From Caldivirga sp. (GTDB lineage Archaea; Thermoproteota; Thermoprotei; Thermoproteales; Thermocladiaceae): DNA of 29,245 nt. The notes beneath the pieces were generated by a model that worked only from the letters and a program-made list of their open reading frames with translations, ran no database searches and had not been told where the DNA came from. How positions within the stretch are numbered: position 1 is the stretch's first letter; each line of letters begins with the position of its first letter. The position numbers and the translations under genes were made by a program. This document shows positions 1-7,293 of the stretch, one piece after another. Where the stretch lies: contig JAPWUH010000002.1 of assembly GCA_028275645.1 (NCBI GenBank), positions 1 through 29,245 of the forward strand, written 5' to 3'.

Positions 1-1
1 C

Positions 2-457
2 CAACTCCTCAGGATTGAGGAGATTATTAGGAGGAAGGAGGCCTTCGCAAGGGTCCTCACGGAGGAGCTGAGTAGCCTTGATAATGACTTGTTAATTTTA
101 CCCAAGCCCAAGCCCTATGTTAGGCACGCCTGGCACATATACCAACTCCTACTCACCGACAGGGTTAGGAAGCATAGGGATAAGGTTGTTGAGGAGCTTA
201 AGGCTAAGGGGCTTGAGGCAGTCACCGTGGTCTACCCAACTCCACTTTACAGGACACCACTCTTCACCAATATGATTGGGCATGGTAAGGGTTGCCCATG
301 GTCATGCCCATTCTACGGCAGGAGAATTAAATACGAGCCACTGCCGAACACGGAGGAGGCTGCCAGGAGGGTCTTGGGCATATTGGTCTCACCCCACTTC
401 ACTGAGGATGACGCCTCATACGCAGCTAGGGTGATTAAGGAAACCCTAATTGGGTAA
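2..457 (+). CDS. DegT/DnrJ/EryC1/StrS-type aminotransferase, C-terminal part (5' truncated)
   Basis: The reading frame is open from base 2 to the stop at 457, so the gene begins before the window; a TTG at 89 is internal, not a real start. The visible 151 residues match the C-terminal small domain of the PLP-dependent DegT/DnrJ/EryC1/StrS family: a segment like QLLRIEEIIRRKEAF (residues 1-15 of the fragment), then the conserved HAWHIYQLLL strand, an RD..VEELKAKGLE helix, a YPTPLY motif and a C-terminal PHFTEDD segment. The family makes amino sugars or related amines from keto precursors; the substrate cannot be read from this fragment. The PLP-binding lysine lies outside the window. A GCPWSCPFYG stretch with two cysteines replaces the usual short loop before the last helix and may bind metal or form a disulfide (inference). 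Confidence 0.8.
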   Translation, partial: QLLRIEEIIRRKEAFARVLTEELSSLDNDLLILPKPKPYVRHAWHIYQLLLTDRVRKHRDKVVEELKAKGLEAVTVVYPTPLYRTPLFTNMIGHGKGCPWSCPFYGRRIKYEPLPNTEEAARRVLGILVSPHFTEDDASYAARVIKETLIG

Positions 458-498
458 TAGCCGTAATTGTGGTACGCCCGCTTTAAGTGAGCTTAACG

Positions 499-505
499 CT
501 TAAAT
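499..505 (+). promoter_or_regulatory. TATA-like box for the gene at 528
   Basis: CTTAAAT is centred 26 nt before the ATG at 528. This spacing puts transcription start at or next to the start codon, so the mRNA is probably leaderless. Confidence 0.5.
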
Positions 506-527
506 CCCTTAATTCAGCTGGGCTTCT

Positions 528-1025
528 ATGAGCATCAGGTTTGAGGTCGTGGACGTTAAGTACCCACCCAACTCAAACGTGATAATAGGGTACTCCCACT
601 TCATAATGACGGTTGAGGATCTTTACGAAGCCCTAGTCACATCAGTACCGGGGATTAAGTTTGGGTTAGCGTTCTGCGAGGCCAGTGGGAAGAGGCTTAT
701 TAGACATGAGGGTAATGATGAGGAGCTCAGGAACGCCGCAATAGACCTATGCTCAAAAATAGCCGCAGGCCACGTCTTCGTCATATTCATAAGGAATGCC
801 TACCCCATAAACGTCCTAAATGCCATTAAGAACGTAAGGGAGGTCACCAGGATACTGGCCGCCACCGGTAACCCACTCTCCATAATAGTGGCTGAGATAG
901 CCCCAGAGCGCAGGGGTGTGATTGGGGTTGTTGACGGGCACTCACCCCTAGGCGTCGAGGGGCCTGAGGACGCTAAGGAGCGTAAGGAGATTGTGAGGAA
1001 GTTCGGCTACAAGGTATCGCTTTAA
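528..1025 (+). CDS. Adenosine-specific kinase family protein (DUF355-type)
   Basis: The 165-residue product resembles the archaeal/Thermotoga family annotated as adenosine-specific kinase (Adenosine_kin, formerly DUF355), whose members are close to 160 residues and single-domain. Recognisable segments are the N-terminal [19 protein letters not shown], the [20 protein letters not shown] segment around residues 46-65, the [21 protein letters not shown] stretch in the middle, and the near-terminal [16 protein letters not shown] motif. The family is thought to bind or phosphorylate adenosine; its physiological role is poorly defined. The ATG at 528 is favoured by a TATA-like box 26 nt upstream. 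The next gene starts 6 nt after this stop, so the two are probably co-transcribed. Family recognition is from conserved segments only. Confidence 0.8.
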   Translation: MSIRFEVVDVKYPPNSNVIIGYSHFIMTVEDLYEALVTSVPGIKFGLAFCEASGKRLIRHEGNDEELRNAAIDLCSKIAAGHVFVIFIRNAYPINVLNAIKNVREVTRILAATGNPLSIIVAEIAPERRGVIGVVDGHSPLGVEGPEDAKERKEIVRKFGYKVSL

Positions 1026-1031
1026 GTAAAC

Positions 1032-1436
1032 ATGCCAACCTGCGATGAGGTTTACTGGGACTTGAGGAGCATTGTTGAGGTGGTTTGCGGCCCATTATCA
1101 ATGCTGAGGAGGGTTAAGGGAATTACGGCAATCGATGACGTGGCTGTCCACGTGGACGACGTGGATAAGGTACCTGAAGATATCGGCGTCTTTAAGGTTG
1201 GGGTTGTTGGGTTCTCGAATAGGGCAATCTACGTGGGTGGACTTCCACACATAAGCCTAGAGGACTACGTAGCCTCAATACCCCTGAACAGGGAGGATTA
1301 CGCCAGGCTACTGAGCAACTTTAACCTAGTGAACCTAAACATACCACTAACCCTTAGGCTGGCGGAGGAGGCAGGGACACTGAAGGAGGTGGACAGGTTA
1401 CTTAGAGCGTATGGGATAAACCTACAACCGGAGTAG
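1032..1436 (+). CDS. Conserved-looking hypothetical protein downstream of the adenosine-kinase-family gene
   Basis: I do not recognise this 134-residue protein. It begins with MPTCDEVYWDLRSIVEVVCG, has an acidic stretch rich in Asp-Val pairs (about residues 36-50), then alternating hydrophobic strands, and ends with helices containing LRLAEEAG. There is no signal peptide or membrane segment; two cysteines lie near residues 4 and 19. The ATG lies six nucleotides after the preceding stop with no separate TATA-like box, so it is very probably the second gene of a two-gene transcript and may act with the adenosine-kinase-family protein. Codon use (AGG arginine, ATA isoleucine) matches its neighbours, which supports a real gene. 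Function unknown. Confidence 0.7.
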   Translation: MPTCDEVYWDLRSIVEVVCGPLSMLRRVKGITAIDDVAVHVDDVDKVPEDIGVFKVGVVGFSNRAIYVGGLPHISLEDYVASIPLNREDYARLLSNFNLVNLNIPLTLRLAEEAGTLKEVDRLLRAYGINLQPE

Positions 1437-1604
1437 TTACCCACCTCCCCTATTGTGGAAAGCTAGCTGTTTCAGCGTGTTCGTAGAGATTATCATAGGG
1501 CAGCTAGGGTTTAACTAATGGATCAACCCTTAAAGAGTTCATACTGGCCCAAGGAACAAGGTTTAAACCAAACTTAAGTGGTTCATGTAGTTTGTGAGGG
1601 AAGC

Positions 1605-1612
1605 CTTATAAG
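1605..1612 (+). promoter_or_regulatory. TATA-like box of tRNA-Leu
   Basis: CTTATAAG is centred about 29 nt before the first base of the mature tRNA at 1638. An archaeal box A in this place would start transcription a few bases before the tRNA. Confidence 0.6.
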
Positions 1613-1637
1613 CCCTCAAAGTAATATGCCCACTTAA

Positions 1638-1725
1638 GCGGGGGTGCCCGAGCTTGGTCAAAGGGGGCGGGTTGAGGTCCCGTTGGCGTAGGCCTGCGTG
1701 GGTTCAAATCCCACCCCCCGCACCA
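1638..1725 (+). tRNA. tRNA-Leu (anticodon GAG), with encoded CCA
   Basis: A complete class II tRNA fold can be drawn. The 7-bp acceptor stem pairs GCGGGGG (1638-1644) with CCCCCGC (1715-1721), followed by discriminator A1722 and genome-encoded CCA (1723-1725). The anticodon loop is TTGAGGT (1672-1678) with anticodon GAG at 1674-1676, reading CUC and CUU leucine codons. A long variable arm precedes a T stem GTGGG/CCCAC (1698-1702/1710-1714) with loop TTCAAAT. The long variable arm and discriminator A agree with leucine identity. No intron interrupts the anticodon loop, which is notable because many tRNA genes in Thermoproteales carry introns. Confidence 0.95.
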
Positions 1726-1820
1726 TTTGCAGATGCTACTTCAAGTTTCTTTATCATAAATTTAGCATGCATTACACAGTATGCCATATTTATATAGCTG
1801 ATGAAAATAATGTTCATGAT

Positions 1821-1984
1821 AACGAGTGGGCAAACCTCGCCCTTTAGGGTGGGGTTATCCCACTATGTGGGTCTTATGTATTGGGTTTATTAACTCCTGC
1901 CCTACTAGGGTTCAGTAGCCCCCACCAAAGGGGGTAACCTCCAAGACCCCAAGGAACCCTCGCCCTTGGGCGGGGAAGGGGTCA
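1821..1984 (+). mobile_element. Hairpin-rich non-autonomous element, copy 1 (IS200/IS605-like MITE)
   Basis: This 164-bp stretch has no coding frame and is a diverged copy of the reverse complement of 9979-10240. The copies share a left end around GGCAA, a string of stem-loops in the same order (1838-1851; CCCAC/GTGGG at 1859-1871; CCCT/AGGG near 1900; a CCCCC/GGGGG stem around 1920-1935; CGCCC/GGGCG at 1961-1972) and the same right terminus GGGGTCA (ends 1984). There are no terminal inverted repeats and no target duplication. Subterminal hairpins, a fixed right end and a left flank ending TGAT fit IS200/IS605-family elements, which insert beside short target motifs such as TTGAT. The exact left border (1821 or about 1828) is uncertain. 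Together with the tRNA and the uS13 promoter it accounts for the 1437-2078 gap; the family assignment is inference, the repeat is seen directly. Confidence 0.65.
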
Positions 1985-2048
1985 GATTATCCAACCCGGT
2001 TAACATGGTTTGGATTCACTTTTGTGGGGTTCCTTAAATTGAGATATG

Positions 2049-2056
2049 CTTATAAA
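2049..2056 (+). promoter_or_regulatory. TATA-like box of the uS13 gene
   Basis: CTTATAAA is centred about 26 nt before the ATG at 2079, so the uS13 mRNA is probably leaderless. The box lies 65 bp beyond the right end of the hairpin element and is not part of it. Confidence 0.65.
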
Positions 2057-2078
2057 GGGTGGTTAGTTTAGTTCATTA

Positions 2079-2567
2079 ATGGCTGAGACTGGTCAGGGTA
2101 GGCAGATAGTGCGTATAGGGGATACTGACCTTGATGGGTCTAAGGCTGTTGCCTATGCCTTAGCTAGAATTAAGGGTATCGGTATATCGACTGCTATGGC
2201 AATATGCAGGAACCTGGGCATTAACCCACTGGTTAGGTTGAGTGAGTTAAGTGAGGATATGGTTAGGAAGCTTGACTGGAGTGTTAGAAACCTGCACCAG
2301 GTTGCCCCAGGTTGGTTCGTTAATAGGCCTAAGGATCCTGAGACGGGCAGGAACATCCACCTGATAGGCGCCGACCTGATACTGGCGGCTAGGAACGATA
2401 TTGAGAGGGAGAAGCGCATACTCTCATGGAGGGGCATTAGGCACAACCTAGGTTTAAAGGTTAGGGGGCAGAGGACGAGGACAACTGGTAGGCTTGGGCC
2501 GGTTGCCGGTGTTCAACGTAAGAAGACGGCCGCTAGCGCCGGTGGCGGAGGAGGTGGTCAGGGTTAA
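2079..2567 (+). CDS. rps13: Small ribosomal subunit protein uS13 (S13p)
   Basis: This is the archaeal uS13 protein of the 30S head, which contacts 16S rRNA and the large subunit. The helix-hairpin region LARIKGIGISTAMAICRNLG (about residues 28-47) is diagnostic, as is the basic RNA-binding tail region RGIRHNLGLKVRGQRTRTTG (about residues 119-138). At 162 residues it is slightly longer than many archaeal homologues because of a Gly/Ala-rich C-terminal tail (six consecutive glycines near the end), likely disordered. The ATG start is supported by a TATA-like box 26 nt upstream. It stands alone; the next gene has its own promoter. Confidence 0.97.
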   Translation: MAETGQGRQIVRIGDTDLDGSKAVAYALARIKGIGISTAMAICRNLGINPLVRLSELSEDMVRKLDWSVRNLHQVAPGWFVNRPKDPETGRNIHLIGADLILAARNDIEREKRILSWRGIRHNLGLKVRGQRTRTTGRLGPVAGVQRKKTAASAGGGGGGQG

Positions 2568-2593
2568 ACAGCCTATTACAGTTCTAAATAAGG

Positions 2594-2601
2594 CTTATTA
2601 A
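2594..2601 (+). promoter_or_regulatory. TATA-like box for the nitrilase-family gene
   Basis: CTTATTAA is centred about 26 nt before the ATG at 2624, again the spacing expected for a leaderless mRNA. Confidence 0.5.
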
Positions 2602-2623
2602 CTTCCTGGGCAAGACACCCACT

Positions 2624-3463
2624 ATGCTGAGGATTCACATGCTTCAATACGCAAGTAAATTAGGAGACCCAGAGTACAACATAGGTAGGCTTAGGGATTA
2701 TGCTAGGAAGAATTGCAGGGGTGATGGTAACGATGTCTTAGTAACCCCTGAGCAGTACATCCATGGCTACATGTCCAAGGACCTCCACCTACAGTTGGCT
2801 GAGCCTTTCGATGGCAAAATCGTTAATGAGTTAATCAACATAGCTAGGGAGGGTAGATGCACTATAATAACGGGTATGTCTGAGAGGGACAGGGACACCG
2901 GCGTTGTGTATAACTCAGCCATAGCCGTGGGTGAGGAGGGCTTAATCTCACTCTACAGGAAGAGGCACCTGCCAAGTTACGGGGTTTTTGATGAGGCCAG
3001 GTACTTTGGGGTGGGTAGGGGTGATGTGCCAGTCTTCTCAATAAATGGCGTTAAAGTTGGTTTAGCAATATGCTACGACGCCTTCTACCCGGAAATATCC
3101 AGATCCCTCATGCTTAAAGGGGCCAAGGTCCAGTTCTACATAAGCGCCGCGCCTGATATGTCTAGGACGCACTTTGAAACCTTCATTAGGGCTAGGGCCA
3201 TGGAGAACGTGTCCTACGTCGTCTACGTGAACACGGTGGGCCAGTACGATGGCTTGGGCTTCTTTGGTGGGAGCTTCATCGTCGACCCACTGGGTGAGGT
3301 TATTGCAAAGGCTAAGTACTACGAGGAGGATGTTGTTGTGGCGGAGATAGACCCAAACCTTGTCGATAACTTCAGGTCAATTAGACCCATACTTAAGGAT
3401 TACACGCTTGATGATGTAAGGTATCTGTACAGGAACTACAAATCAACATACAGGGCATATTAA
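2624..3463 (+). CDS. Carbon-nitrogen hydrolase (nitrilase superfamily)
   Basis: The 279-residue protein is a single nitrilase-superfamily domain of normal length. The catalytic Glu-Lys-Cys triad is visible: Glu43 in VTPEQY, Lys113 in YRKRHLP and Cys150 in AICYD. Further family marks are the YNSAI strand around residue 96, RARAMEN near residue 190 and the FFGGSFIVDPLGEVIA segment near residues 213-229. Such enzymes are cytosolic and cleave amides, carbamoyl amides or nitriles; the substrate cannot be told from sequence alone, though the intact triad argues for an active amidase-type hydrolase. It lies between uS13 and the prenyl synthase, each with its own TATA-like box, so no operon partner points to a pathway. 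Confidence 0.92.
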   Translation: MLRIHMLQYASKLGDPEYNIGRLRDYARKNCRGDGNDVLVTPEQYIHGYMSKDLHLQLAEPFDGKIVNELINIAREGRCTIITGMSERDRDTGVVYNSAIAVGEEGLISLYRKRHLPSYGVFDEARYFGVGRGDVPVFSINGVKVGLAICYDAFYPEISRSLMLKGAKVQFYISAAPDMSRTHFETFIRARAMENVSYVVYVNTVGQYDGLGFFGGSFIVDPLGEVIAKAKYYEEDVVVAEIDPNLVDNFRSIRPILKDYTLDDVRYLYRNYKSTYRAY

Positions 3464-3477
3464 ATCCCAAGCTGCGG

Positions 3478-3487
3478 AAAATATAAA
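3478..3487 (+). promoter_or_regulatory. TATA-like box for the prenyl synthase gene
   Basis: AAATATAAAA lies about 27 nt before TTG 3511 and 33 nt before ATG 3517. It implies a leaderless transcript starting at TTG, or a leader of about six bases before ATG. Confidence 0.6.
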
Positions 3488-3516
3488 AACGTACATTATG
3501 CATTCGATGATTGAAT

Positions 3517-4422
3517 ATGGCCCTTGAGGCGGTATTGCCTAGGGAGGTTATTGATGCATTGGGATTAATTACTAATGAACTTGATGGCTTGCTTAAGGGT
3601 GTCAGTATGCCGTCTAACCTTAGGGAATCGACAATGCACTACATACGTAATAAGGGTAAGATGATTAGGCCACTATTGACCCTAATAACCGCACATACGC
3701 TAGGCGGCAACGTTAATGACGCCATTAACCCAGCCATAGCCGTGGAGTTAATACACATGGCTTCCCTACTCCAGGATGACATAATAGATGGCCACTTGGT
3801 TAGGAGGGGTTCTGAAACTCCATTTAAGAGGTATGGTGCCGAGTACACCATATTAGCGAGCGATCTACTTATAGCTAAGGCCATAGAGTACTCACTTAAG
3901 TCCAAGACCATGAAGGTGACCATGGAGCTCGCCAACGCAGCCTTAAGGTTAGCCATAGGCCAGTCATATGAGCTTGAATATAAGTTAAACGGCAAAATCA
4001 ATATGGACATCTACATGAGGATAGTTGAGAATAAGACCGCATCCCTGATAGCCGCTGCAATAGCCCTAGGCGGCTACGTGGCCAATGTTAACGATGACGT
4101 CGCCAGCCTACTTAGGCTACTTGGGGAGAGGCTTGGGGTTGCCTATCAAATAAGGGATGATATAATAGATTACCTCAACCTTGATAAGGATAACCCAGTT
4201 GGTCTAAGGAGCGTTGACGTCAACATAATTGATGCATTAAAGGCGGAGGGCTCCAGTAACCCACTTAGGGATGCGGTTAACTTGTTTATGAGTTACACAA
4301 GTGAGACCGAGACCATAGCGGCGGCTATACGGGGCGGCCCTGTGTTCACTGGTATTATCAATTACCTTAAGCATCCTATAATTGAGATTAAGGAAAAGGC
4401 ACTGAGGTTTAAGGACACCTAG
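3517..4422 (+). CDS. Trans-polyprenyl diphosphate synthase (GGPP synthase-like, class I)
   Basis: This is a class I isoprenyl diphosphate synthase of 301 residues, which condenses IPP with allylic diphosphates to make the isoprenoid chains of archaeal lipids or quinones. It shows GKMIRP (residues 47-52), the first aspartate-rich motif DDIID at 87-91 followed by an RRG, and the second motif in QIRDDIIDY (about 211-219). Both Mg-binding motifs are intact. The fifth residue before the first motif, which often sets chain length, is Ala82 rather than the bulky aromatic common in archaeal GGPP synthases, so a product longer than C20 is possible (inference). ATG 3517 is chosen; an in-frame TTG at 3511 would add two residues. 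Its end converges on ppdK with only 15 bp between stops. Confidence 0.9.
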   Translation: MALEAVLPREVIDALGLITNELDGLLKGVSMPSNLRESTMHYIRNKGKMIRPLLTLITAHTLGGNVNDAINPAIAVELIHMASLLQDDIIDGHLVRRGSETPFKRYGAEYTILASDLLIAKAIEYSLKSKTMKVTMELANAALRLAIGQSYELEYKLNGKINMDIYMRIVENKTASLIAAAIALGGYVANVNDDVASLLRLLGERLGVAYQIRDDIIDYLNLDKDNPVGLRSVDVNIIDALKAEGSSNPLRDAVNLFMSYTSETETIAAAIRGGPVFTGIINYLKHPIIEIKEKALRFKDT

Positions 4423-4437
4423 GGGATTTTAATACCG

Positions 4438-7113
4438 CTAGTATTCAGCGATCTTAGGCGCCCTACCGAGTATCTTAAGTGACTCCTGGGCGGCTACAAG
4501 CCTAGCCACTGGGACTCTGTACGGCGACGCGCTGAAGTAGTCCAAGCCCCTGCCAACCACCTCGGCGAGTATCCTAATGGAGTCCGCGTCACCGCCATGC
4601 TCACCGCATATACCAATCTCAATATTTGGCTTAACGCTCCTAGCTAAATCCACGGCTATCTTCATGAGCTTGGCTACACCATCACGGTCAATGGTCATGA
4701 ATGGGTCGTAGGGTAGTATGCCTAGGCTGAGGTACTGGCTCATGAACTTGTTCTCCACGTCATCCCTACTGAAGCTGAAGACTGCCTGCGTTAGGTCATT
4801 GGTGCCGAAGCTCATGAAGTCCACGACCTTGGCTATCTTATCGGCCGTTAGGCAAGCCCTGACAGTCTCCATCATTGTGCCGACCTTAAACTCCACACGG
4901 TCACCATACCTCTTAAACACGTCCTCGGCCGTTGGTTTAATGACGTTGTTTATGATGTATTCAAGCTCCTTGTACTCAGAAACCTGTGGTATCATTATCT
5001 GGACCTGTACGATCTTACCCCTCTTCTTGAGTTCAAGGGCGGCCTCAAGTATTGCCTTAACCTGGGCTGCGTAAATGTCTGGGAAGGTTATGCCTAGCCT
5101 AACACCCCTATGACCCATCATTGGGTTAGCCTCCATTAGAGCCTTAACCCTGGCCAGCAGGGACTCCTTCTCAACGTCAGGCTTACCCAAGACCCTTGCC
5201 CTTGTTACATCAGCCACGAGCTCCTCTATGTTTGGTAGGAATTCGTGAAGTGGTGGGTCGAAGAGCCTAACGGTGACTGGGTAACCCTCCATTATCTCGA
5301 ATATCTCCTCGAAGTCCCTCCTCATTAACTCTGCTAGCTTATTTAAGGCATCCCTCCTCTCATCTGCGTTGGTGGACAGTATCACGCTCCTGAATAACTC
5401 AAGCCTACCAGGTGCCCTAAACATCCTCTCAGTCCTAAGTAGGCCGATTCCCTTAGCCCCAAACCTCCTGGCTATGGATGCATCCTCGGGCGTATCAGCA
5501 TTAGCCTTAACCCCGAACACGGACACCGAGTCGGCCATGTCAAGTAACTCGTAAAACTCAGGTGGCAGCTTTGGCTCAATGGTTGGGACCTGGCCGACGT
5601 AGACGTTGCCGGTGAAGCCATCTATGGTGATCCAGTCACCCTCCTTAATAACCACGTCACCCGCCCTAGCGGTCTTCGTGGAGTAGTCTATCTTAAGGCC
5701 CTCTGCCCCCACCACGGCTGGCCTGCCTATTGCTCTAGCCACCACTGCTGCGTGGCTTGTTGCACCACCCCTACTGGTCAGTATGCCCACTGAGGCGTAG
5801 AAGCCATGCACATCATCGGGCTTAGTCTCCTCCCTAACCAGAATCACCCTCTTACCTGCCTTAGCCCACTCCACCGCTGAATCTGGGTCAAAGACAGCTT
5901 GCCCACTCACGGCACCTGGCGATGCGGCTATGCCCTTGGCTATTGGCTTAGGTGCCTTGGTCTCATCAATCCTTGGGTAGAGGACCTGCAGTATGTGCTG
6001 GGGTTTAATGGTCATGACAGCCTCCTCCTTAGTCATCCAACCCTGCTTAACCATGTCAACGGCAACCTTAATCATGGCCAGCGGGTTCATCTTGGCGTTC
6101 CTGGTTTGTAGGAACCAGAGCTTACCCTTCTCAATCGTGAACTCCACGTCCTGGACTGCCTTCTTAGTCCTCTCAATGAGCTTAACCCCATTGTAGAGCT
6201 GCTCATAGACCTCAGGCATCTCCTTCTTAAGCTCTGAAATCGGTTTAGGCGTCCTAATACCAGCTACGACGTCCTCACCCTGGGCGTAGGGTAGGTACTC
6301 CCCGTAGAGTTCATCCTCACCCGTGGCTGGGTTCCTTGAGAAGACCACGCCTGTTGCTGACCTCCAGTCAGCATTGCCGAAGACCATGGTGACTATTGAT
6401 GCCGCCGTGCAGTCGGCTATGTCTGGGGTTATCTTATTCGCCTCCCTGTAGAACCTAGCCCTCGGCGAGTTCCACGACTTGAAGACGGCCTCTATTGACA
6501 GCCTTAACTGCTCCCATGGGTCATCAATAATCCTACCCACCCTCCTTAGGTAAACCTGCTTATAGATCTCGACAAGCTCCTTAAGGCCCTGTAGCGGTAT
6601 CTCGGGGTCCTCCTTAACACCGTACTTCCTCTTAATCTCTTCGAGCGGCTTGTTAAACTCCTCCTCAGGTATCCCAAGCACTATTCTACCGAACATCGCC
6701 AGGAACCTCCTGTATGCATCGTAGGCCGCGTGTTCGCTCCCTATGAACCTTATGAAGCCCTGTAGGGTCCTATCGTTTAAACCGACGTTAAGCACCGTAT
6801 CCATCATGCCTGGCATTGAAACCGCAGCACCAGACCTGACGCTGACCAGTAGTGGGTTATCCTCACCGCCGAATTTCCTGCCAGTTTTAGCCTCAAGGTA
6901 CCTTATACCTTCGACAACCTCATCCATTAACCCCTCCGGTAACTTCTCGCCATTCCTATAATACTCCCTGCAGGCCGCCGTCGTTATTGTGAAGCCTGGG
7001 GGTACTGGTAAGCCCAGCCTAGTCATTAGTACTAGGCTTGTTGCCTTACCTCCGAGGAGCTTAACATCATCTGGGTTTGCCTCCTCGAACGTTAACACGT
7101 ACTTCCTAGCCAT
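4438..7113 (-). CDS. ppdK: Pyruvate, phosphate dikinase
   Basis: PPDK interconverts pyruvate + ATP + Pi and PEP + AMP + PPi; in Thermoproteales it serves glycolysis and gluconeogenesis alongside pyruvate kinase. The 891-residue length is normal. Domains run in order: ATP-grasp nucleotide-binding part (residues 1-340, with GGKATSLVLM near 21-30 and SVRSGAAVSMPGMMDTVLNV near 91-110); phosphohistidine swivel domain with the phosphorylated His454 in TSRGGATSHAAVVARAIGRP; and the C-terminal PEP/pyruvate barrel with GIGLLRTERMF, MGHRGVRLG and the catalytic Cys836 in GICGEHGG. All key residues are present. The ATG at 7113 has a TTTTAAAC box about 26 nt upstream and a GAGGTG a few bases before it. 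Expressed as a single gene as far as seen. Confidence 0.97.
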   Translation of the reverse strand: MARKYVLTFEEANPDDVKLLGGKATSLVLMTRLGLPVPPGFTITTAACREYYRNGEKLPEGLMDEVVEGIRYLEAKTGRKFGGEDNPLLVSVRSGAAVSMPGMMDTVLNVGLNDRTLQGFIRFIGSEHAAYDAYRRFLAMFGRIVLGIPEEEFNKPLEEIKRKYGVKEDPEIPLQGLKELVEIYKQVYLRRVGRIIDDPWEQLRLSIEAVFKSWNSPRARFYREANKITPDIADCTAASIVTMVFGNADWRSATGVVFSRNPATGEDELYGEYLPYAQGEDVVAGIRTPKPISELKKEMPEVYEQLYNGVKLIERTKKAVQDVEFTIEKGKLWFLQTRNAKMNPLAMIKVAVDMVKQGWMTKEEAVMTIKPQHILQVLYPRIDETKAPKPIAKGIAASPGAVSGQAVFDPDSAVEWAKAGKRVILVREETKPDDVHGFYASVGILTSRGGATSHAAVVARAIGRPAVVGAEGLKIDYSTKTARAGDVVIKEGDWITIDGFTGNVYVGQVPTIEPKLPPEFYELLDMADSVSVFGVKANADTPEDASIARRFGAKGIGLLRTERMFRAPGRLELFRSVILSTNADERRDALNKLAELMRRDFEEIFEIMEGYPVTVRLFDPPLHEFLPNIEELVADVTRARVLGKPDVEKESLLARVKALMEANPMMGHRGVRLGITFPDIYAAQVKAILEAALELKKRGKIVQVQIMIPQVSEYKELEYIINNVIKPTAEDVFKRYGDRVEFKVGTMMETVRACLTADKIAKVVDFMSFGTNDLTQAVFSFSRDDVENKFMSQYLSLGILPYDPFMTIDRDGVAKLMKIAVDLARSVKPNIEIGICGEHGGDADSIRILAEVVGRGLDYFSASPYRVPVARLVAAQESLKILGRAPKIAEY

Positions 7114-7135
7114 TGCACCTCACTTAACTTAATCC

Positions 7136-7143
7136 TTTTAAAC
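7136..7143 (-). promoter_or_regulatory. ppdK: TATA-like box of ppdK
   Basis: On the minus strand GTTTAAAA is centred about 26 nt before the ppdK ATG. A second A/T-rich box about 15 bp further out (near 7151-7158) could give a short leader carrying the GAGGTG sequence. Confidence 0.5.
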
Positions 7144-7293
7144 ATTACTCCTTTTAAAGAGATTTTAAACCAAAATATTGTACTTAATCATTGGCGCAGT
7201 AATACGTTTACCACAGTTACAGTGGATATACACAGTTTAGGCGTTGATTTAACATGTTAAGTGAAATGGTGGGAAAGTAGCATGTGCAGTCCG

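Noticed and set aside
89..457. A separate small gene starting at TTG 89
   Set aside because: The same frame is open to the window edge and the upstream residues continue the aminotransferase family pattern.
1790..1835. A C/D-box small RNA suggested by CTGATGAAA near 1798 after a TATATA stretch
   Set aside because: The C box has a pyrimidine in its first position and no D, D' or C' boxes occur at the expected distances.
1838..1972. CRISPR array or rRNA fragment as an explanation for the hairpin-rich stretch
   Set aside because: There are no regularly spaced identical repeats, and the sequence matches no rRNA helix that I recognise; the second copy at 9979-10240 explains it better.
2153..2446. 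Long antisense frame within rps13, and similar antisense frames inside ppdK, the ABC exporter, XPD and rpo1N
   Set aside because: All are shadows of well-supported genes on the other strand, with unnatural composition and no promoter of their own.
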